Of a stretch of DNA of 64,000 nucleotides, positions 26,512-34,970 are shown piece after piece. The notes under the pieces are model-generated. The model was not told the DNA's origin and did not search any database. It saw only the letters and a list, made by a program, of their open reading frames with translations. Made by a program: the position numbers and the translations under genes. The DNA is from CAYSRC01 sp964446385. GTDB lineage: Bacteria; Bacillota; Clostridia; Oscillospirales; Ruminococcaceae. Positions within the stretch are counted from its first letter, which is position 1, and each line of letters starts with the position of its first letter. The stretch lies in assembly GCA_964446385.1 (NCBI GenBank), contig CAYUOH010000011.1, positions 1 to 64,000 on the forward strand, given 5' to 3'.

Positions 26512-27504
26512 TTATTCATTCACGAACTTGCGGTTCAGTTTTTCCATCCGGACAACATTATTTGCATCCGGTTCCGTAATTCCGTTTTTAAACTTATAAC
26601 CCATTTTTCTGTAAAATCCGACAGCCGTTATGGACGCCCCAATTTCGGTGCGCCATGCACGAATGAAGTATTCGTCGGATTCGAGAGTATCGATTATTCT
26701 TTTCCCTATACCTCTTCCCTGATATTCAGGTAAAACGAAAATTGAAAACAGATAGCTCTCCGTTGTACTTCCCCAATAGCCTATAATACCGCCGCATCCG
26801 ATAACCTCTCCGCGATACATAACAACGTAAAAATGCGCATCCTTTACCTTTTTAAGTATTTTTTCGGGGCTATTGCTCTCCTGGATCTCTTTGATATCCT
26901 CAGGCGTATAATCGCCGGCGTTGCTTATTTCAAGAGTCCGGCAGATTACATAGGAAATGTCATTTTCGTCTCCGAGTTCAAACGGGCGGATTATAAACAG
27001 ATTGTACTCCATTTGAATGTCGAAGGGTTCTTCGTCAGTATAAAACTTAATCGGATTCGCCGAAAGGTGAAAACCCATGGCCAGATAGAATTCAATGGTT
27101 TCCTCTGCGGAGCATGCTGAAGCATATAATGCATCAGCTCCTCTGTCAAAAGCCTCTTTTTCAGCAGCCAGAAACAGTGCCCTGCCTATACCCTTGTGCC
27201 GGTATTCACGCGATACATGAAAGCTTTTGATTATCAGCCTGCCGTTGTCAGGTTCCGGGATAATCATTAATTCTCCGACCACACGGCCAACCTCAAAGGC
27301 ACCGCATGTTATGAAATTACCGCTGAGAATTTCCGCGGCTTTTTCTCTCCTGCGTTCCGGAGACCAGTCCTCGGTAAACGGGCTGTTTTTCAGGGTCAGT
27401 TTACCGTCTTCAAGCGAATAAATGTCTTTAACGATCTGAAAACGGTCAAAAGAATCCAGAGACTCAATATTGAAATTGTTTTTGCCAATTTTCTTTATTT
27501 CCAT
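26512..27504 (-). CDS. Tandem two-domain GNAT acetyltransferase
   Basis: 330 residues with two acetyl-CoA-binding domains. The first has SREYRHKGIGRALFLAAEKEA (about 98-118) and FYLAMGFH; the second has LPEYQGRGIGKRIIDTLE (about 259-276) and FYRKMGYK. Both retain the R/Q-x-x-G-x-G/A loop, so both may be active. GNATs acetylate amines on small molecules or proteins; the substrate is unknown. It leads off, by position, a leftward group of three GNAT genes in 3.7 kb. Confidence 0.9.
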   Translation of the reverse strand: MEIKKIGKNNFNIESLDSFDRFQIVKDIYSLEDGKLTLKNSPFTEDWSPERRREKAAEILSGNFITCGAFEVGRVVGELMIIPEPDNGRLIIKSFHVSREYRHKGIGRALFLAAEKEAFDRGADALYASACSAEETIEFYLAMGFHLSANPIKFYTDEEPFDIQMEYNLFIIRPFELGDENDISYVICRTLEISNAGDYTPEDIKEIQESNSPEKILKKVKDAHFYVVMYRGEVIGCGGIIGYWGSTTESYLFSIFVLPEYQGRGIGKRIIDTLESDEYFIRAWRTEIGASITAVGFYRKMGYKFKNGITEPDANNVVRMEKLNRKFVNE

Positions 27505-27531
27505 TAATAAACCTTTTCCCGAGTTTGCATA

Positions 27532-28089
27532 CTACCTTTGAATCTTTCTGACCATTGAAATAATGTTAAAAAGCGTTCCGTCTTTCATTCTGATAGCATC
27601 GGGCTTAATTCCTGTAATCCGGAAACCCATTTTTTCATACAGCGCACGTGCCCGGTTGTTGCCCTCGATAAAATCAAGCTCCAGCTGCATTAGATTGGGA
27701 TTGCTCTCGGCAATTCTGATTAGCTCGCCGAACATAACCGTTCCGATTCCCAGATTCCAGTATTCCTTGAGAAGGGCGATTGCGACATCTCCGCGATGCT
27801 TTGTTTTTATATAGTTACTCCAGTTTATTTCACAGTTCCCCACAAGTTTACCGTCAACGATACAGACAAGTATTGCACCGCACGGATTGGCGTTGTTGGA
27901 TTCTATAAAATTCTTCTCTACCTCGTATGTAAATCTGTCACATTCCTCGGGATAGCGAATAACATACTCTGTTTCGCCGGCGGTAACTCTCACATATTCG
28001 AGCATGCCACTGACATCGTCTTCGCCCGCGTTCCTCAGAACCGCCCTGCGTCCGTCCTTCAGTGTGAATTCGATTTTTTCTGTGAGCAT
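27532..28089 (-). CDS. GNAT family acetyltransferase
   Basis: 185 residues. KEYWNLGIGTVMFGELIRIAE (about 120-140) is the acetyl-CoA loop, and NNRARALYEKMGFRITG near 155-170 the usual C-terminal helix. It resembles RimJ/RimL-type N-acetyltransferases. Ribosome binding site TTGGAGA. It is 27 bases upstream of the tandem GNAT gene and likely cotranscribed with it. Confidence 0.9.
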   Translation of the reverse strand: MLTEKIEFTLKDGRRAVLRNAGEDDVSGMLEYVRVTAGETEYVIRYPEECDRFTYEVEKNFIESNNANPCGAILVCIVDGKLVGNCEINWSNYIKTKHRGDVAIALLKEYWNLGIGTVMFGELIRIAESNPNLMQLELDFIEGNNRARALYEKMGFRITGIKPDAIRMKDGTLFNIISMVRKIQR

Positions 28090-28231
28090 ATAAATATCTC
28101 CAAATTTATGATTCTATTCCAGGATAGTCCTTCTTTAAGCTCTCCGCGATATTATTCTATACAAGTCTTATTGATGATTATCTCGCATTAGGGCATGTCT
28201 TTTCTGTCATACAGCATTGCGTTGAGACGGT

Positions 28232-29590
28232 TTATTTTTTTACTGCCTTTGTGGCAATAAAAGTCTTTATATTCATTTCATGCAGATAACCTGAACCGTT
28301 AGTATCGTCAAAGATATCGCAGAGAGTGAGTCCGGCCTTCAGCTGACCGCCAATCTGCTCCTCGGCAGTATGCGAAAACTGCATTCCGGCGTCGTCCTCT
28401 TCCAGAATACGTCTGTGTTCCTCATTGGCGATAGGGTCGAACGGCATCCTGTTAATAATGGACTTTTCATCCGAAGATACAATAAAGTTTATTTCATTAC
28501 TTAGTCCCGCCAGCAAAACGCCGCCTTTTTTCAGTACTCTGAAACATTCGCGGAAAATAGGGTATACATCTTTAACATAATCATTTGATACGGGATGAAA
28601 AATTAGGTCGAATGTTTCATCTTCAAACGGTAACCTCTTTGTCATATCAGCCCTGACAATCTCAATGGAATATCCTTCCCTTGCGGCGACAGTTCTCTCG
28701 CTTTCAAGTTGTTTTTCCGAATAATCGAGCACAGTACATTCGGCTCCGGCTGCGGTAAATACCGGCATCTGCTGACCGCCGCCGCTTGCGAGACCCAGAA
28801 CCCTTTTGCCCTTAAGCTCACCAAACCATTCACGAGGCACCGGCACTGTCGGTGTCAGGAGAACATTCCAGTCGCCCTGTTTCGCCTTTACAAAGGTTTC
28901 ATGGTCTATGGGTATTCCCCACTCCCAGCCTTCTTCAACCCATTTATCTATTGTTTTTGAATTTATTTCCTGATAATTCATTATTTCAGATTTTCCTCCG
29001 TAAACTTTTTCTTCGGTTATTACCGCCTGCATGGGTATGTCTAAATCTAAAGGTTCAAGCCGGTCAGTTTTCTGACACTCAAATGCCACTGTAATGACCT
29101 TTGCTTTTCGGCATTTATCAAGGAATCTGTCATAGAATCCGGAACCCATGCCGCTTCTGTTGAGGTTCTCATCAAATGCTGTACAAGGACACACCACAAG
29201 ATCAATGTCCTCCGGGGAAAATAAAACCGATTTTTCGGGAACCGGCTCGATTATCCCTTTGTACCCTTCGCGCCAGAAATCTTCACCCTTCGGCATAAGC
29301 GCAACCATCTCTGTTTTGGAAACACACAAAGGATAAAGAAAAGTCTTTTCGTTCCCGTGTTCCCTGTTGTACTTCTCCAGCGCATCAATGTTTACTTCGC
29401 CTTTTACTGCACGGTATATCATTACCGTCCTGGCCACTTGATATTCAGCAGTCCCTGAAAGATTATTAACAATCAGCGCGGACTTTTTATCACGCTCTTC
29501 TTTACTAAGAGCGTTCCTGTTTGCGATGCCTGTCTTTCTGATTTCAGTTCTTCTTTTCAGCGTTTCAGCGGGATCCCGTTCCTGATTCAT
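28232..29590 (-). CDS. 5-formyltetrahydrofolate cyclo-ligase fused to a class I methyltransferase
   Basis: 452 residues. Residues 1-200 are a 5-FTHF cyclo-ligase, with basic ATP contacts near the N-terminus (RRTEIRKTGIANRNALS) and GMGSGFYDRFLDK (about 147-159) as the ATP/folate motif. Residues 208-452 are a methyltransferase starting MNYQEINSKTIDKW, the usual start of standalone members, with motif I VLGLASGGGQQMPVF (about 268-282) and acidic motif II. The join VYGGKSEI is encoded by DNA containing GGAGG 13 bases before that internal ATG, so an independent internal start may persist. A stop-codon loss between two adjacent genes explains the fusion well. Confidence 0.85.
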   Translation of the reverse strand: MNQERDPAETLKRRTEIRKTGIANRNALSKEERDKKSALIVNNLSGTAEYQVARTVMIYRAVKGEVNIDALEKYNREHGNEKTFLYPLCVSKTEMVALMPKGEDFWREGYKGIIEPVPEKSVLFSPEDIDLVVCPCTAFDENLNRSGMGSGFYDRFLDKCRKAKVITVAFECQKTDRLEPLDLDIPMQAVITEEKVYGGKSEIMNYQEINSKTIDKWVEEGWEWGIPIDHETFVKAKQGDWNVLLTPTVPVPREWFGELKGKRVLGLASGGGQQMPVFTAAGAECTVLDYSEKQLESERTVAAREGYSIEIVRADMTKRLPFEDETFDLIFHPVSNDYVKDVYPIFRECFRVLKKGGVLLAGLSNEINFIVSSDEKSIINRMPFDPIANEEHRRILEEDDAGMQFSHTAEEQIGGQLKAGLTLCDIFDDTNGSGYLHEMNIKTFIATKAVKK

Positions 29591-29620
29591 ACTTTACTTA
29601 TTTCCTTTATTTGTTATCCG

Positions 29621-30253
29621 CTATACAAGCTGCCCGGGGAGTTTCAGCTTTTCTTTTACAGGAAATCCTACATCATACTCCTCAAAAGCCTCGGGATTTT
29701 CTACGCAGACAAAATATCCCTCCGGGGTTGAATATTCTCCGGATATTCCGTTAAGGTATCCCGGTAAAAGCTCTTTGCAGAGAAAGAAGGACGTGTCGGC
29801 GCCTTCGGGAAGTCCGTGATAACGGATATCGAATTCATCCGCATAAGTAAAACCGCTTTTCCCGTAAAACAGGATATTTCCTTCAATGCATATGGCTCCG
29901 AATCCGAATTCCGCTGCCTTATTCAGTGAATAATCCAGAAGTTTCTTTCCGTAACCCTTGCGTTTGAGATCTGGTGCAATACAAATAGGCCCCATTGTCA
30001 AAACCGGGATATCCCTGCCGTCATCGGTTTTGATATTTGCCCTGACAAAAATGTTCTGACCGATCAGTTTACCATCCAGTTCCATAACGAAATCCAGTTC
30101 CTTCACAAAATCAGGATTATCCCGCAGTTGATTCAGAACATAGTGTTCATCGCACCCTGGACGGTAAACGTTCCAGAAGCTTTCCCTGACGAGATTTTCA
30201 ACCTCGCGGTAATCTTCTTTTCTTTCGGGACGTATAACAATATTATTGTCCAT
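29621..30253 (-). CDS. GNAT family N-acetyltransferase
   Basis: 210 residues. The acetyl-CoA loop is in PDLKRKGYGKKLLDYSLNKA (about 96-115), followed by FGAICIEGNILFYGKSGF. The C-terminal 60 residues (PEGADTSFFLCKELLPGYLN) match the YhbS-like branch of the family. Ribosome binding site CAGGAG. It is the first of the leftward GNAT/cyclo-ligase group. Confidence 0.9.
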   Translation of the reverse strand: MDNNIVIRPERKEDYREVENLVRESFWNVYRPGCDEHYVLNQLRDNPDFVKELDFVMELDGKLIGQNIFVRANIKTDDGRDIPVLTMGPICIAPDLKRKGYGKKLLDYSLNKAAEFGFGAICIEGNILFYGKSGFTYADEFDIRYHGLPEGADTSFFLCKELLPGYLNGISGEYSTPEGYFVCVENPEAFEEYDVGFPVKEKLKLPGQLV

Positions 30254-30355
30254 AATTAATTCTCCTGATAAAAGCTAGTATTACCGACTCCAAAGTATTC
30301 GGATAATGAGAAAGCTTTTTGTACACTATTCCTTTCAAGATTTCTGAACATTTGA

Positions 30356-30763
30356 TTATTTTCTGTTAGGTTTTCTCTTTATTTTAAGCAACATGGAAAT
30401 ATCATTCCAGTCTGAATCAATCGGTATCCATAACCACTTCCCGTCATGGAGTGTATCCGTTTTATCATAAATTACATTTATGTCATCCGAAAAAAGCATT
30501 TTATCTTTTTCATATTTATCCCTTTCGGATTTTCCCAACGTAAATAATATATCCGCCGTTCCTTCCTTCATGTACAGTGTACATAAAGTCTTGCCGCCTC
30601 TACGGAACTTATATTCGTAAGTCCATTCTCCGAATCCTTTGCTCCAGATTCGATCGACATCATATAAATCCACAATCTGCCTTACCAGATTATCCCAACG
30701 GTCCATCATTTCCGGTGATAGAAGTGCTTTCTTTTGTTCTTCTGTCGGTCTTTCAATAATCAT
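30356..30763 (-). CDS. DUF3788 family protein
   Basis: 135 residues from ATG 30763, preferred because AAAAGG lies 8 bases upstream; an upstream TTG at 30784 is unlikely. The pattern (WDNLVRQIVDLYDVDRIW, YEYKFRRGGKTLCTLYM, LFTLGKSERDKYE) matches DUF3788, a small cytosolic family of unknown function. The last residues are basic (KRKPNRK). Single gene in its own unit. Confidence 0.75.
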   Translation of the reverse strand: MIIERPTEEQKKALLSPEMMDRWDNLVRQIVDLYDVDRIWSKGFGEWTYEYKFRRGGKTLCTLYMKEGTADILFTLGKSERDKYEKDKMLFSDDINVIYDKTDTLHDGKWLWIPIDSDWNDISMLLKIKRKPNRK

Positions 30764-30855
30764 GTTTTTATACCTTTTCAACAAATTCTAGAACTACTGC
30801 AATAATTCTCCCAAGAAGTATCGAAATTGTCAATAAAGGATAATCCAGTATAAGT

Positions 30856-30890
30856 AAAAGACAGCAGATTTTGAAGAATCCGCTGTCTTT
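30856..30890 (-). terminator. Terminator after the diguanylate cyclase
   Basis: AAGACAGCAGATT/AATCCGCTGTCTT stem; the T run is on the left, so it works leftward, behind the GGDEF gene ending at 31002. Confidence 0.65.
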
Positions 30891-31001
30891 CATGGCAAAG
30901 GCTGATAATTTTGATACCATGTTAATTTCCCGGATAAATCATTAGCGCTGATTTATGTTTCGTTAGCGCGGGTATAAATCGTTAGCAGGGGTACAGTACA
31001 T

Positions 31002-31985
31002 CTAAGCCTCGAATACTATCCGGTTTTTTCCGTTTCTTTTAGCTGTATATAGTTTGGTGTCCGCCGAATGCACAAGCTCGGAGATCATTTCACTATTGTA
31101 CTGACTAACTCCTCCGCTAACAGTTATTCTTAATCCGTCAACAAAGTTATAGTCCTGAATCGCTTGTCTAATCCGCTCGGATACTTTACCGGCAACAGAC
31201 AGTGTGGTATTTGGGAAAATCACCATAAACTCTTCGCCGCCATATCTTCCGGCAAAGTCAGTTTCTCTGATACTTTTCTTTATAATGGATGCAGTATCAA
31301 CAAGCACTTGGTCGCCAAAAACATGTCCCTTGCTGTCATTGACTTTTTTGAAATCGTCAATGTCAAAGATAGCAATGGATAACGGATTGTTTGTCCGGGT
31401 TGCTTCGGCTATCTCCGCCTTCAGGCGTTCGACTAACGTCCTGTGATTACCGATTTTAGTCAGTCCGTCAATCAAGGACATTTCTGAAAGAATCCTGTTT
31501 TTATACTCCAGTTCCAGTTGCGTTTCTTTCTTTTCGGTAATGTCAAAAACGATACCCGCTAAAAATGCAGGTTTGCCATTTTCGTCATATTGCGTTATCT
31601 TCCCACGGTCATAATACCATTTAAATGTTCCATCTTTCGCTTTAATGCGGTATTCGATCTCGTATACATCTGCTTTACCGTACAAGTGATCGCGCATGGA
31701 GTCCATCGCCTTTTTGAAATCCTCAGGATGCAGCTTATCTGTAAAATACTGATAGGTGACGTGCTCCGGAATCTCGCTCTTGTCATAGCCAAGTGTGGTT
31801 ACTTTAAGTGGGTTGAAGGTAACTTCATTGGTCTTGATATTCCAATACCAGTGTCCGAGGTTGCCTGTCCAAGCATACTCAAGTCTGATTTCCTGCTCTT
31901 TTTCCTTTAGTAATTCCTGAGTTAACATCTCGAGACTTTTAATTCTATCAAGAAGCTGTTCTCTTGAAAACTCGCTATAATCCAC
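31002..31985 (-). CDS. PAS-GGDEF diguanylate cyclase
   Basis: 327 residues. A short coiled coil (residues 1-33, ending ELLKEKEQEIRLEYAW) is followed by a PAS domain of the PAS_3 type with PAC segment (about 40-155) and a GGDEF domain (about 165-327) whose active loop is GGEEF, a functional variant of GGDEF. There is no membrane segment. It should make cyclic di-GMP in response to a ligand bound by the PAS domain. GTG start at 31985 behind a strong AGGAGG. No EAL domain or c-di-GMP riboswitch is seen in the window. Confidence 0.92.
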   Translation of the reverse strand: MDYSEFSREQLLDRIKSLEMLTQELLKEKEQEIRLEYAWTGNLGHWYWNIKTNEVTFNPLKVTTLGYDKSEIPEHVTYQYFTDKLHPEDFKKAMDSMRDHLYGKADVYEIEYRIKAKDGTFKWYYDRGKITQYDENGKPAFLAGIVFDITEKKETQLELEYKNRILSEMSLIDGLTKIGNHRTLVERLKAEIAEATRTNNPLSIAIFDIDDFKKVNDSKGHVFGDQVLVDTASIIKKSIRETDFAGRYGGEEFMVIFPNTTLSVAGKVSERIRQAIQDYNFVDGLRITVSGGVSQYNSEMISELVHSADTKLYTAKRNGKNRIVFEA

Positions 31986-32138
31986 TTCTTAAACCTCCTC
32001 ATTTATTTTTATTACCTGAAAATACAATTCAACGATTTGTGGATCGAACTGCGTTTTTACACCATTCGTTATTACAGTATGGGAACCAATTTACATACAA
32101 AACGCGTGTGTTTTAATGTCGAGCATCATTGATGTCAG

Positions 32139-32166
32139 TCTATAATAGTCCGGCTTCGGCTGTCAA
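32139..32166 (-). promoter_or_regulatory. Promoter of the PAS-GGDEF gene
   Basis: Minus strand: consensus -35 TTGACA (32161-32166), 16 bases, -10 TATAGA (32139-32144). The leader is about 145 bases long before the GTG start. No known riboswitch was recognised in it. The rest of 32167-32324 is featureless AT-rich DNA. Confidence 0.65.
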
Positions 32167-32324
32167 CATACTGTTTTCCGTTATTCTTTGATGGTGTACC
32201 GACTGTTTCAAGATTATGATTACTTCTACCGCTCGCTGCAGCATATTCAGCCAACTTATAATATTAATTTCTACGCTCAGCCCATTCAATTCTAAACCAC
32301 CCTTAAAAATGAATTCAGAATATT

Positions 32325-32353
32325 AAAAAAGCCCCGAAATATCGGGGCTTTTC
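32325..32353 (-). terminator. Terminator of the tRNA-Leu/tRNA-Pro unit
   Basis: GCCCCGA/TCGGGGC stem with flanking A and T runs, 30 bases beyond the tRNA-Pro CCA end. Confidence 0.85.
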
Positions 32354-32382
32354 AGCGATGACATCTATTTCATCAAAAGAGA

Positions 32383-32459
32383 TGGTCGAGGCGACAGGAC
32401 TTGAACCTGCGGCATCCTGCTCCCAAAGCAGGCACTCTACCAAACTGAGCTACGCCTCG
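32383..32459 (-). tRNA. tRNA-Pro(UGG)
   Basis: 77 bases read leftward. Acceptor CGAGGCG/CGCCTCG, D arm GCTCAGTTTGGTAGAG, anticodon loop TTTGGGA with anticodon TGG, T arm with GGTTCAAGTCC, and an encoded CCA. It is the second gene of a two-tRNA transcript. Confidence 0.93.
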
Positions 32460-32484
32460 AAAGTAACAAAAAAGCTCCCGCTGA

Positions 32485-32571
32485 TGGTGCCGCTGGCCGG
32501 GGTCGAACCGGCACGATGTTGCCACCGAGGGATTTTAAGTCCCTTGCGTCTGCCAATTCCGCCACAGCGGC
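32485..32571 (-). tRNA. tRNA-Leu(UAA)
   Basis: 87 bases read leftward. Acceptor GCCGCTG/CAGCGGC, anticodon loop CTTAAAA with anticodon TAA, long variable arm CTCGGTGGCAACATCG, T arm GGTTCGACCCC, and an encoded CCA. It lies 25 bases upstream of tRNA-Pro. Confidence 0.93.
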
Positions 32572-32593
32572 ATGCCAGGCGGGAGCAAGGATT

Positions 32594-32622
32594 ATTATAT
32601 ATTATCACTGTCCAGTTTTCAA
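32594..32622 (-). promoter_or_regulatory. Promoter of the tRNA-Leu/tRNA-Pro unit
   Basis: Minus strand: -35 TTGAAA (32617-32622), exactly 17 bases, -10 TATAAT (32594-32599). The start would fall about 15 bases ahead of tRNA-Leu. Confidence 0.8.
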
Positions 32623-32633
32623 GAACAAAGTAA

Positions 32634-32662
32634 ATTGCCCCGCATTATTTATGCGGGGCAAT
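32634..32662 (-). terminator. Terminator of the cold-shock gene
   Basis: TTGCCCCGCAT/ATGCGGGGCAA stem just below the csp stop codon, with a T-rich tail leftward. Confidence 0.85.
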
Positions 32663-32679
32663 GTTCATTGCGAAAATAA

Positions 32680-32892
32680 TTACTGCTTTACAACGTTTAC
32701 CGCGCGCAGCTTGGCGGGGTTCTTGGGATCAGCTTCGGTTTCGAAAGTGACCTTGTCGCCTTCATTCAGTACTTTGAAGCCCTCGCACTGAATAGCGGAG
32801 AAATGTACAAAGACATCCTCGCCACCATTGTCATCGGAGATAAATCCATACCCTTTTTCAGCATTGAACCATTTGATTGTACCTTTATTCAC
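32680..32892 (-). CDS. Cold-shock protein (CspA family)
   Basis: 70 residues, a single cold-shock domain with RNP1 KGYGFIS (about 14-20) and RNP2 DVFVHF (about 27-32). It binds single-stranded RNA/DNA as an RNA chaperone. GTG start with GGGAGG 9 bases upstream. The leader is about 110 bases, consistent with temperature-dependent control known for this family. Confidence 0.95.
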   Translation of the reverse strand: MNKGTIKWFNAEKGYGFISDDNGGEDVFVHFSAIQCEGFKVLNEGDKVTFETEADPKNPAKLRAVNVVKQ

Positions 32893-33006
32893 TATCTGGT
32901 ACCTCCCGAATATTTCGTACCCTCAGAAAATCAGGGAATGCGGAGCACCTGGCGCAACGCCAATACGCACATTCTGTACTATAAAATTCCTATGAGTACA
33001 AATCAA

Positions 33007-33035
33007 ATAGTACTATACCGATATTAATTAGTCAA
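33007..33035 (-). promoter_or_regulatory. Promoter of the cold-shock gene
   Basis: Minus strand: -35 TTGACT (33030-33035), 17 bases, -10 TACTAT (33007-33012). Transcription would start near 33000, leaving an untranslated leader of about 110 bases to the GTG at 32892. Confidence 0.7.
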
Positions 33036-33121
33036 ATACTTTTTTAACCATTTACTGCGTTAGTTTGGCAAATTAAATAAATAATGAGGTAAGATTAACT
33101 GAAGCGCAGGAGAAGTATCAA

Positions 33122-33181
33122 ATGTCCCAAATATTCCGGCTGAAAAGGCGGCTATTGGGGAATCGCCACAAATGGAAATAA
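33122..33181 (+). other. Possible 19-residue basic micro-ORF
   Basis: ATG 33122 is preceded by AGGAGAAG at a good distance and encodes MSQIFRLKRRLLGNRHKWK, a strongly basic peptide, then TAA. An inverted repeat GGCGG/CGCC falls inside. It stands alone between csp and comM with no clear promoter. It may be chance or a remnant; the remainder of 33036-33256 shows nothing. Confidence 0.25.
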
Positions 33182-33256
33182 GAAGCATAGCAGGCATTTC
33201 TTAATAAGAGAATCTATAAATCCTCGATTATCAATTTACAATAGAATAACACCACA

Positions 33257-34783
33257 TCAGCGATGCCAGTACTTTTTGTCAAGTGTCCGGTACCGGACAG
33301 CTTCAGCTACATGAGGTACATCAATAATATCATCTCCGGACAAATCTGCAATTGTACGGCTGACACGCAGAACTTTGTCGTGAGCCCGGGCAGAAAGCCC
33401 GAGACTTTCGAACGCGCGGCTAAGGATATTTTCAGCGCCTTCGGTGAGAACACAAAATTCGTTTATTCTTGACGCGGGGATATCAGCGTTGGTACTGAAA
33501 TCATAATCCGAATATCTCGTGCTCTGAACTTCCCGAGCGGCAATTACTCTTTCGCGGATTGATGCGCTGTCCTCGGCTCTGTGGGTATCGGTCAGCTCAT
33601 TATATTTTACCTCGGATACCTCTACGTGTAGGTCTATCCTGTCAAGCAAGGGACCGGAAATCTTTCCGAGATAACGCTCTACATCGCCGGGTGTACAGGT
33701 GCATTTCTTTACTGTGCTTCCGAAATTCCCGCAGCGGCACGGATTCATAGCCGCCACAAGTATAACGTTGCAGGGATAGGAAACAGTTCCGAATACACGG
33801 GATATCGAAACCACACCGTCTTCAAGAGGCTGCCGCATAACCTCCATGGTCTCACGGGAAAATTCCGGAAGCTCGTCAAGAAAAAGGACGCCGTTATGCG
33901 CAAGCGATATTTCACCCGGGCGGGGAAAACTACCTCCGCCGGTCAACGCACGTGAGGACATAGTATGGTGCGGTGATCTGAACGGACGGGATGATATAAG
34001 GGAATCTCTCTGTCCCATCATTCCCGCGGCGGAATATATCTGTGTAGTTTCCACAGATTCCTGATATGACAGCGGGGGCAGGATAGACGGGATTCTCTTT
34101 GCAATCATGCTCTTGCCGCTGCCCGGAGGGCCTATCATCAAGATATTGTGACCGCCGGCCGCAGCAATCTCCGCCGCTCTACGAGCGGCAGGTTGCCCCT
34201 TTACATCCGCGAAATCGTACCTTTCGTCTGCGGGAGAATCAACAAACGGCATTGCCTCAACCGGGGTGGGATTTTCCTCTCCGTCAAGGATGGCAACCAG
34301 ATTCTTTACCGAACTGACGCCGTAAACCTCAATATCTTTTACAACGGCAGCCTCAGAAGCGTTTTCGACGGGGACATAAAGCTTTTTAAACCCTTCACTT
34401 CTTGCAGCAAGTGCCATGGAAAGGATACCGTTAACGGGTCTTACATCTCCGTCAAGCGATAGCTCGCCGGCAAAAGCACGGTCGCCGGGAAAATTCTTTA
34501 ACTGGCGTGAAGCCAGAAGAATTGCAATCAGAATTGGCAAATCGTAAAGAGGACCGGATTTTCGTATATCGGCAGGTGCAAGATTTACTGTAATCCGGCT
34601 AATCGGGAATTCGTATCCACTGTTTTTTATAGCGGATCTTACTCTGTTGCGGGATTCACTTACCGCAGCATCTGGAAGACCTACGATATCAAAGGCGGGA
34701 AGGCCCATGGAAGAATCAGCCTCCACATCCACCATATATCCGTTCAAACCGAAAAGACCGACGCTTTTAACTGAAGCATACAT
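33257..34783 (-). CDS. comM: YifB/ComM family Mg-chelatase-like AAA ATPase
   Basis: 508 residues from ATG 34783 (GGGGTG upstream; the frame extends to 34816). The N-terminal part MYASVKSVGLFGLNGYMVDV to about 165 is the ChlI/Lon-like domain, followed by an AAA core with Walker A GPPGSGKSM (about 217), Walker B GVLFLDELPEF (about 298-308) and the Mg_chelatase C-terminal domain ending RYRTLDKKYW. ComM is a hexameric helicase that promotes branch migration when transformed DNA recombines. Single gene, divergent from nfnA. Confidence 0.9.
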   Translation of the reverse strand: MYASVKSVGLFGLNGYMVDVEADSSMGLPAFDIVGLPDAAVSESRNRVRSAIKNSGYEFPISRITVNLAPADIRKSGPLYDLPILIAILLASRQLKNFPGDRAFAGELSLDGDVRPVNGILSMALAARSEGFKKLYVPVENASEAAVVKDIEVYGVSSVKNLVAILDGEENPTPVEAMPFVDSPADERYDFADVKGQPAARRAAEIAAAGGHNILMIGPPGSGKSMIAKRIPSILPPLSYQESVETTQIYSAAGMMGQRDSLISSRPFRSPHHTMSSRALTGGGSFPRPGEISLAHNGVLFLDELPEFSRETMEVMRQPLEDGVVSISRVFGTVSYPCNVILVAAMNPCRCGNFGSTVKKCTCTPGDVERYLGKISGPLLDRIDLHVEVSEVKYNELTDTHRAEDSASIRERVIAAREVQSTRYSDYDFSTNADIPASRINEFCVLTEGAENILSRAFESLGLSARAHDKVLRVSRTIADLSGDDIIDVPHVAEAVRYRTLDKKYWHR

Positions 34784-34901
34784 AAAAACACCCCATTCAA
34801 TAACGAATATATTCAAAATTTATTATATTCCCGGCCTGATTACCTGTCAATTTGAGTACACTTTCGAGGAATTCATGCATATTCTCCAAAAAGAATAAAT
34901 A

Positions 34902-34930
34902 TTGAAAAATAAGTGAATAAAACGTATGAT
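34902..34930 (+). promoter_or_regulatory. Promoter of nfnAB
   Basis: -35 TTGAAA (34902-34907), exactly 17 bases, -10 TATGAT (34925-34930), 40 bases ahead of the nfnA ATG with ribosome binding site AAAAGAGGT. Confidence 0.8.
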
Positions 34931-34970
34931 ATAGTGCAAAGTTAAATGCAAAAAGAGGTCTTGACATAAT

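Noticed and set aside
31986..32138. Cyclic di-GMP riboswitch in the leader of the GGDEF gene
   Set aside because: The leader is long enough, but neither the conserved GEMM-I core nor its stem pattern could be found.
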